From Acidimicrobiaceae bacterium (lineage in GTDB: Bacteria; Actinomycetota; Acidimicrobiia; Acidimicrobiales; Acidimicrobiaceae): 33,102 nt of DNA. The DNA is taken from contig JABEUP010000128.1 of the NCBI GenBank assembly GCA_013044365.1, positions 1 through 33,102 of the forward strand, in the 5' to 3' direction. Below, one piece after another: positions 26,833 through 33,102 of the stretch. The translations under genes and the position numbers were made by a program. The notes under the pieces are model-generated. The model saw only the letters and a program-made list of their open reading frames with translations. It was not told the DNA's origin and made no database searches. Numbering within the stretch: position 1 is the stretch's first letter; every line of letters starts with the position of its first letter.

Positions 26833-26882
26833 AGAAACTCTACTGGCCTAAATTCGATTCAACCAGGGCCAGTAGAGTTTCT
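26833..26882 (-). terminator. 16-bp perfect inverted repeat, terminator-like, downstream of the SsuABC-type operon
   Basis: AGAAACTCTACTGGCC-N18-GGCCAGTAGAGTTTCT, about 70 nt after the stop at 26952; weak U-tract. Confidence 0.7.
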
Positions 26883-26951
26883 AACTTTAGCAACTTGACG
26901 CAAATAGTCTGAAGATCCTTTAGGACCCAACAGCGGACTTAGCCAAATTGC

Positions 26952-28061
26952 TTAATATATGCTCGGGTACTTAGCAACTATCTTTGCAGACGCTTGCCAA
27001 GGTGCAAGATCTACCTGGCTTGCTATAGACCTGACACCTGCACCCTTGATTTCACCAGCTGCAAGGTTCGCATCATAGTTTGTCTTTACCGTTGCCAGGG
27101 AAAGATTCTGGTCAGCCGAAGCAGCGGTGTCAGGCCAAGGCTTGAAGGCCTCGAGAGCCTGGCGCTGCAAGACTACATCTGCAGGCGTCGCAGCGTTGTT
27201 CGTGTACTTCTCCGCTGCTGCGTCCCATGCCGCGGTGTCATGATTGAACACCCAAGCTGCGTGCCACCATGCCAGATCGATTGCCTCTACCATTGCAGGA
27301 TTTGCATTTGCCCATGCCGGCGTAGCAGCGTTGAAGCTGTCAGCATATTCCGGCGCAATCTGACCAGCAGTCTTGATCACGTTAAAGGTCCCGTGCTGCT
27401 TGAGCGTTACAAGGTCTTCCGCAGCCACAAAACCATTCACCGTTTTCCCTGAAATTAGTTCGTTAACCACACTCGAGTCAGATCCCGGGTAAGTCATGAC
27501 CAACCCGTTTGCTCCCCAACCCATTGCCTTAGACAGGGTTGGACCGAGGTACGAACTTGGGTCAATAGAAGTTGCTCCGGCAACTGTTTGACCCTTCATC
27601 TGATCAATTGATGTAAATTTGCTGGAAACCAACACCAGGTCCACGTGCGTCATTGCTGGCGCAATGATAACAAGTCCTGAGTCCGCAGCGCCAGCTTCCT
27701 GACCATCGGCCACTTGGAGCTGACCACTTAATACCGCAAGCTGCATGCTGCTGCCGCTTCCTATGGTGTAGCTGACCTTGGCTCCCCAGCTCTTTAATGT
27801 CTGAGACAAAATGTAGTTGGTTGTATCGCCAGGTACCGGGTTACCAGCAGCGATCCCCAACTTAAATGACATTCCTGTCAAAATTGGGGTGCCATCGGCA
27901 TTGAATTTAAGTCCATAATTATTGCTTGCTCCCGCACTACTAGCACCCGAAGCTGCAGTAGTTGTACTTGGGGAAGACGATGTCGATGATGAACCACCAC
28001 AGGCACTTGCCAGAGCGCCAATCCCCAAGGCTATAGCCGAGAACCGAAACGGGTATCTCAC
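26952..28061 (-). CDS. NMT1/SsuA/TauA-type solute-binding lipoprotein
   Basis: Lipobox IGALASACGGSS; SIDQMKGQTVAGATSIDPSSYLGPTLSKAMGW...; GTG start with AAGGAG upstream. Confidence 0.88.
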   Translation of the reverse strand: MRYPFRFSAIALGIGALASACGGSSSTSSSPSTTTAASGASSAGASNNYGLKFNADGTPILTGMSFKLGIAAGNPVPGDTTNYILSQTLKSWGAKVSYTIGSGSSMQLAVLSGQLQVADGQEAGAADSGLVIIAPAMTHVDLVLVSSKFTSIDQMKGQTVAGATSIDPSSYLGPTLSKAMGWGANGLVMTYPGSDSSVVNELISGKTVNGFVAAEDLVTLKQHGTFNVIKTAGQIAPEYADSFNAATPAWANANPAMVEAIDLAWWHAAWVFNHDTAAWDAAAEKYTNNAATPADVVLQRQALEAFKPWPDTAASADQNLSLATVKTNYDANLAAGEIKGAGVRSIASQVDLAPWQASAKIVAKYPSIY

Positions 28062-28149
28062 AGAGTAACTCCTTAAATTAATTTGCGATTAAAAGTTCTT
28101 ACAATCAAAAGGTACAGCTATTGTCAATGAATAAATCTGCTGGCGATCT

Positions 28150-28995
28150 CTATCTCCCCCTTTTCTCCGTGGCCACCCACGGAGCCCATTTCCTAGATAT
28201 CAATGTCAAAACTCCCACATTCACTAGACCGAAACTCGTAGAAATCGCGAACACCGCCAAAAGCTTCGCAGTTTGGAAACCGGAAGCATAAGAAGCCAGC
28301 AAATATCCCAAACCGACCAGGCTAACCTCCATCTCAGATACCACAACGCCGATTACTACAAGTCCGGCGGAGATTCTGGCACCGGTCAGGAAATAGGGCA
28401 AAACACCGGGCACTATGATCTTACGGATCATCTCAAATCTGGTAAGACCCGCCGAGCTGCCAAGTTCGGTGTACCGTCCACTTACGTTTCGGCAACCGGC
28501 TGCCACATTTAACAGAACGGGCCACAATGCCAGAATTACGATGAAAATTATTCGAGCCTTTTGGTTGACCCCCACCCAAATAGCCATGAGAGGCAGGGTA
28601 ATCACTATTGGGGTTGCGTTCAAAAAGTTAATGTACGGAGCCAAAGTGCTTCGCGCTACCTTAGAGCGTCCAATCAAAAGTCCCAGCACACTACCTAAAA
28701 CAAGTGCGATAGCAAGTCCAACATACATCTCAACAGCTGATACAGCTATGTCGTGCCAGATCTGATGCTGGCCAAAAAGCATCGCATACAGATTTTTATA
28801 CACCAGCACTGGAGTTGATATATAAATCGGGTCCATCATCGACCCGATAACCTGCCAAAGGATAAGAATTACTATCAAGGCATAAACCGCGCCGAGAGAA
28901 GACAGAGAAAATCCTCGTCCGCTAACCCTCGCCTTATCATCGGTTCCCTTGAAGGTATCCTCACCTACCTTTTCTCTTTGGAGGCCAACGGTCAT
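28150..28995 (-). CDS. SsuC/TauC-type ABC transporter permease
   Basis: NATPIVITLPLMAIWVGVNQKARIIFIVILALWPVLLNVAAGCRNV...IIVPGVLPYFLTGARISAGLVVIGVVVSEM. ATG at 28995 gives ATGA overlap with the ATPase gene. Confidence 0.92.
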   Translation of the reverse strand: MTVGLQREKVGEDTFKGTDDKARVSGRGFSLSSLGAVYALIVILILWQVIGSMMDPIYISTPVLVYKNLYAMLFGQHQIWHDIAVSAVEMYVGLAIALVLGSVLGLLIGRSKVARSTLAPYINFLNATPIVITLPLMAIWVGVNQKARIIFIVILALWPVLLNVAAGCRNVSGRYTELGSSAGLTRFEMIRKIIVPGVLPYFLTGARISAGLVVIGVVVSEMEVSLVGLGYLLASYASGFQTAKLLAVFAISTSFGLVNVGVLTLISRKWAPWVATEKRGR

Positions 28996-29810
28996 TGGAT
29001 GCCGCCAACTTCTTCCCAATCATCAATGCGAAGTCCCAATTCTTCAACGATTGATTCTCGCAGAGCCAGAGCGGTCGGATGGGCGCGCACGTTATATTTC
29101 CATCTGGGACGAGGAAGATCTACTGATAATACCCTGGAAACTTGACCAGGATTTGACCTCATCAAAACGATCTTGTCTGAGAGTAAAATTGCCTCGTCAA
29201 TATCATGAGTGACAAACACGACCGTAGCACCGATACGTTCGATGAGCCTTGACATTTCCTGTTGAAGACGCTCTCTGGTGAAGTTATCCAGGTGGCCAAA
29301 CGGCTCATCCATGAGAAACACCACAGGCTGGCGAGCAAGAGCACGAGCCACTCCAACCCGCTGTTGCATTCCGCCAGAAAGTTGATACGGCGGGCGGCTA
29401 GCAACCTCTTCCAGACCAACTAGTCGCAGAGCCTCAATTGCACGCTCTGATCGCTGCGCCTTAGACAGCTCCTTCATGGCTTCTAAATTCAGCTCGACAT
29501 TTTTTTGAACACTTCGCCAGGGAAGAAGGTTCGAGTCCTGGAATACGAACGCCATTCTTCGACGCTGAGCCGGGCCAACCCGCTCACCCTCAAGAATCAC
29601 CTCGCCAGAATCAGACTCAATCAGCCCGTCTATGATTCGCAATAAGGTCGTTTTACCGCATCCGCTGGCTCCGAGAATGCTTACAAACTCACCTTTACAA
29701 ACTTGGAGCGAAATATCATCTAAAATGAGATTTCGTTTACCCTTATCTCCCTCAAAGGACTTTCTAATGTCTTTTATTTCCAGCAAACAACCATTATCTA
29801 CAGCACCCAC
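28992..29810 (-). CDS. SsuB/TauB-type ABC transporter ATPase
   Basis: GASGCGKTTLLRIIDGLIESDSG, FQDSNLLPWRSVQKNVELNLE, YQLSGGMQQRVGVARALARQPVVFLMDEPFGHLD, FVTHDIDEAILLSDKI. Confidence 0.95.
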   Translation of the reverse strand: MGAVDNGCLLEIKDIRKSFEGDKGKRNLILDDISLQVCKGEFVSILGASGCGKTTLLRIIDGLIESDSGEVILEGERVGPAQRRRMAFVFQDSNLLPWRSVQKNVELNLEAMKELSKAQRSERAIEALRLVGLEEVASRPPYQLSGGMQQRVGVARALARQPVVFLMDEPFGHLDNFTRERLQQEMSRLIERIGATVVFVTHDIDEAILLSDKIVLMRSNPGQVSRVLSVDLPRPRWKYNVRAHPTALALRESIVEELGLRIDDWEEVGGIQ

Positions 29811-29867
29811 TACTTTACTTCTCCCCCCGATACATAGCTAAACAGACCTTATAAATCAACAACTTGC

Positions 29868-30701
29868 CTATCCCTGTCCCGTCGCATGAATCCATGGACT
29901 GCGGACATTCTGGTAAAAGCGTAGCAACCCAAAAAATATAAATGCCATAATCGTTGAGGCAGTTATAGTTGCAAGCAATTGAGGCGTTTGGAAGAACGAG
30001 CCATAGTTATTTGCGAGTCCGCCAAGGCCACTGGTTCCAACTTCCTGCCCGGCCAGAACAGCGCCGACAATAGCTTGCGCTACGGCGATTCTAAGACCGG
30101 CGAAGATAAACGGCGACGCACCTGGAAGAACAACATAACGAAGCGTTTCAAACTTGGAAAGGCTCATAGACTCAGCCAACTCATTGTAGGAGCCTAAAAG
30201 CGACGATACTCCCACGAAGGTATTGATTATCATCATCCAAATGCACAAGATAAAAGTAAACGCCACCCTGGCTGCAAGACCCAACCCAAACCAAATCTCC
30301 ATTAAAGGTAACAGCGCCACAAATGGTGCGGCAATGGCCATGCTTATGAGCGGAGCTATTGTTTGACGAGCTCGCCGAGACCGTCCGATGATAAGCCCGA
30401 TTGAGATTCCGACAACCGAAGCCAACGCAAGACCTATGATCACCGTCAGTATTGTTGCCGCCGTAGCTCTAATAAGTTCACCACTTATTATCATGCCTAA
30501 AAATGTGCTGACAACTTTCGATGGCGTAGAGAAATATATTGGCTTCAAATATGAGCCACTCGATTGCCACAAACTAAAGAAAACAACCAGAGAAACAGCA
30601 CTGACTAGCAGCGCCTGCTGCCGTCGGACCAGCGATTTAACTGACGAAAATGTCGACGAGGAACTTTGCCCAGAATCCTGGGCCTCGTGCAAAATAGCCA
30701 T
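29868..30701 (-). CDS. SsuC/TauC-type ABC transporter permease (second)
   Basis: AAPFVALLPLMEIWFGLGLAARVAFTFILCIWMMIINTFVGV...VVLPGASPFIFAGLRIAVAQAIVGAVLAGQEV; ATG at 30701 with AAGGAAGG SD. Confidence 0.92.
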   Translation of the reverse strand: MAILHEAQDSGQSSSSTFSSVKSLVRRQQALLVSAVSLVVFFSLWQSSGSYLKPIYFSTPSKVVSTFLGMIISGELIRATAATILTVIIGLALASVVGISIGLIIGRSRRARQTIAPLISMAIAAPFVALLPLMEIWFGLGLAARVAFTFILCIWMMIINTFVGVSSLLGSYNELAESMSLSKFETLRYVVLPGASPFIFAGLRIAVAQAIVGAVLAGQEVGTSGLGGLANNYGSFFQTPQLLATITASTIMAFIFFGLLRFYQNVRSPWIHATGQG

Positions 30702-31144
30702 GCAACCTTCCTTTGAACTCGTGATCAAGACGCGTGGTTAAGAAAAGTCCCCCGGCACGACCCCTCATAGCGGAATTATTATAACAGATCGACAGTTGAT
30801 ACCGATCAATAGAGTTTCACTTTACCACTAAGGACTAAATGCCACAAATCTAAGAGTGACTTTTTATCCCAGAACTACCCAAACGCAATTCGCAAAAAGG
30901 TCGTGAAATCAACGTTCTAGTACCACCTCAACCAGCATACAGAGCCACCAAAGAGGACCATTCCAACGCTCTCGATGAGTCCATTGAACTCTTGAGCATA
31001 CCCTGAGATGCTTATCTCCATCCATAAGAGGAATGACTTGGGGATGTTCAGGTCGGAGAGACGGGAAGACTGGGGCGGGATGCTTGACGTACCATAAAAA
31101 ACAATAGGCGTTAGAAATTCATTCGGGAGTCGGCTGGGGGTGGG

Positions 31145-31285
31145 TTACGACTGATTGCCAAAATCTATTTTTATGCTACCGCTAAATATTTCTTCGACAG
31201 ATCCGACAACTCCGTGTCGATCCCATTCAGGCATCCATTCTCTGCGAAATCGAAATCTTTTGCCAACTCCGATTAATTGATTCAA
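31145..31285 (-). pseudogene. Small coding-like fragment (46 codons, TTG start), possible remnant or microprotein
   Basis: LNQLIGVGKRFRFRREWMPEWDRHGVVGSVEEIFSGSIKIDFGNQS* on the minus strand; an upstream overlapping frame reads ALLYQTEYFEIELGDKTGGQLFVTMVESINRSWQK. Confidence 0.35.
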
Positions 31286-31410
31286 CCATAGTCACGAACA
31301 GTTGGCCACCTGTCTTATCCCCCAGTTCAATTTCAAAATATTCGGTCTGGTAAAGCAATGCACTAATTAGGGATCACCAGTATTGAAATAGCACCCCCAC
31401 GCATATCGTT

Positions 31411-32937
31411 TTACAACGGCTTGGCAGGCCGATCGGCTGACTCCATCACAGCCATAAAGGCCGCCACCACTTGAGGATCATAAAGAGTTCCTGAACCGGC
31501 AGAGATTTCCGAAAGAGCCCGGTCGGATCCGAGAGCCGGCCTATAAGGTCGGTGCTGGGTCATGGCTTCAAAAACATCGGCCACTGCTATTATCCTCGCC
31601 GGCAGGCAAATTTCGTTCCCGGATAGACCATCGGGATAGCCCGATCCGTCCATTCGCTCATGGTGCTGAAGTGCAACATCGGCAATTGGCCAAGGAAGCG
31701 AAGCTTTACTCAAGATATCGTAACCCGCCCTGGGATGGCCTTTTATGATTTCAGACTCCAGAAAACCAAGACGTCCCGGACGGGTAAGTATCTCGGCAGG
31801 AATAGAGATCTTGCCAATGTCGTGCACTTCACCGCTTTGCCGAATTGTCTTAACAAAATCAGAGGCCAGACCCAGACGCATGGCGATAGCTTCGGCCATA
31901 GAACCAACGCTGACCTGATGCCCGGCCGTATAAGGGTCACGGGTCTCAGTCATGCCAGCAAGTGCGGCTAGAGTCCCATCGAGAGCCGATTGCAACTGAT
32001 TGACTGAGCGGATATGATCGACTCCGAATTTTGCTCCATCGGCAATCTTTTCGAGTTCGTCAACTGTTGACTCGTCAAAGGCGTGGATATGGCGATCGTA
32101 GATGACCAGTACCGCCTTCGCGCCTGCGGCTGGAAACGGAACAGCGATCAAAGAAGCCAGCCCAAATTGTGCTGCCCGCTCTCGCCAAGGATTGTTTCGG
32201 GATTGGCCCGCCAGGTCGTTTTCCACTTGCGTAGACCTAGTCCGAAACGCGATTCCGACTGGACCACGTCCGCGTTCACGCGACTCCAACCAGGATACCA
32301 TCCCTTCGTGGAGGTAATCAGTATCGCCAGCAGAACAAACGACTTTGACGCTACCTTCCTCATCGTCGTCGGGCACTCCAATCCAGGCGAGCGCATAATT
32401 GCCCTGCTTGACGAGTGCCAAACATATTTGCCTGAGGGAGTCTGATTCATCAGTGGCAAACATCACCACCCGAGTCACTTCATTGAGTAAATTGAGCAAT
32501 TTCTCTTTCTTTACCCGGTCGGTAACATCAGTTAAAGAACTCAGTACTCCTGTAACCTGACCTTCGACAATTAAAGGAAAGGTAGTGTTCGAAAGCCATC
32601 GGCGGGCTTTTCCGGCATTGTCAACACCCACGACGACGCTGTAGCAAGGCTTTCCGGTCCTCAGGGTGACCATTACCGGCCTTTCTTCCGCCGGGAATGG
32701 GAGGCCATCCTCGTAAACGGCATCCCATATAAGATCATTGGCTAAAAATCCAATCAACTCCCGCTTGGTTGCACCGAGCAAATTAGCGCCAGCTCTGTTG
32801 CAGTCGATAATTTCACTATTGGGTCCAAACAGCAATATGCCCGTCGCTATTCCGTCAAGCACACCTTTCCGCGCAAATAGCGACTGTAGTTGCCCTTTTT
32901 CATCTTCGAAGGAGTTTTCATTCAAAAAGTGGCTCAT
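31411..32937 (-). CDS. PAS-GAF-HD-GYP protein (paralog of 21979..23505)
   Basis: ETRDPYTAGHQVSVGSMAEAIA, VHDIGKISIPAEILTRPG, VALQHHERMDGSGYPDGL, IIAVADVFEAMTQHRPYRPALG. Confidence 0.93.
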   Translation of the reverse strand: MSHFLNENSFEDEKGQLQSLFARKGVLDGIATGILLFGPNSEIIDCNRAGANLLGATKRELIGFLANDLIWDAVYEDGLPFPAEERPVMVTLRTGKPCYSVVVGVDNAGKARRWLSNTTFPLIVEGQVTGVLSSLTDVTDRVKKEKLLNLLNEVTRVVMFATDESDSLRQICLALVKQGNYALAWIGVPDDDEEGSVKVVCSAGDTDYLHEGMVSWLESRERGRGPVGIAFRTRSTQVENDLAGQSRNNPWRERAAQFGLASLIAVPFPAAGAKAVLVIYDRHIHAFDESTVDELEKIADGAKFGVDHIRSVNQLQSALDGTLAALAGMTETRDPYTAGHQVSVGSMAEAIAMRLGLASDFVKTIRQSGEVHDIGKISIPAEILTRPGRLGFLESEIIKGHPRAGYDILSKASLPWPIADVALQHHERMDGSGYPDGLSGNEICLPARIIAVADVFEAMTQHRPYRPALGSDRALSEISAGSGTLYDPQVVAAFMAVMESADRPAKPL

Positions 32938-33102
32938 TCCGGTTTGCTCCAGAATTCTGGAGATAAAGTTAATGCCGTAAATTATGAACGGCAGGACAGT
33001 TTGAAATTTATCTTAACTATTCAAGAAAATTAACACACTGCGCTCCACAAATTCGCCTCGACACGATGAATTCGCTAAACCACCTAATTTTCTCGCAAAC
33101 TG

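Noticed and set aside
1-33102. CRISPR arrays, tRNA/rRNA genes, IS elements or phage genes
   Set aside because: No regularly spaced repeats, tRNA-like folds, transposase/integrase motifs or phage structural genes were recognised on either strand.

Overview
33.1 kb window that looks like bacterial accessory metabolism, probably actinobacterial (inference from the Ser/Thr-rich lipoprotein solute-binding proteins and the fused LivM-LivG). From left to right: a clade-3-like catalase (+); an acetamidase/formamidase with a zinc-knuckle-like insertion plus a MoaD/ThiS-like beta-grasp protein ending in GG (-); a phospholipase C/acid phosphatase-type lipoprotein (-). Next comes a tightly coupled 14-gene minus-strand operon (19719 down to 6866). 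It encodes two complete aconitase-superfamily (LeuCD-like) subunit pairs, two M24-fold proteins, an ornithine cyclodeaminase/mu-crystallin homolog, a complete branched-chain-type ABC importer (LivH, fused LivM-LivG, LivF, SBP), a 63-aa protein and two cupins, and ends in a hairpin terminator. A MarR regulator and a 4,5-dihydroxyphthalate-decarboxylase-like protein are transcribed divergently from a shared control region with a readable promoter/operator. The right part holds two PAS-GAF-HD-GYP paralogs, cobO and cobB, a decayed ABC ATPase pseudogene, and an SsuABC/TauABC-type importer with two permeases. The strongest candidate for an undescribed system is the 14-gene operon. By eye, one of its two aconitase-like pairs has lost Fe-S ligand cysteines (GSCTN->GGHGG; CxxC->CTWF) and both M24 proteins have lost metal ligands, which suggests an unrecognised catabolic pathway with paired canonical and degenerate enzymes. 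All homology calls are motif recognition by eye; no database search was run.
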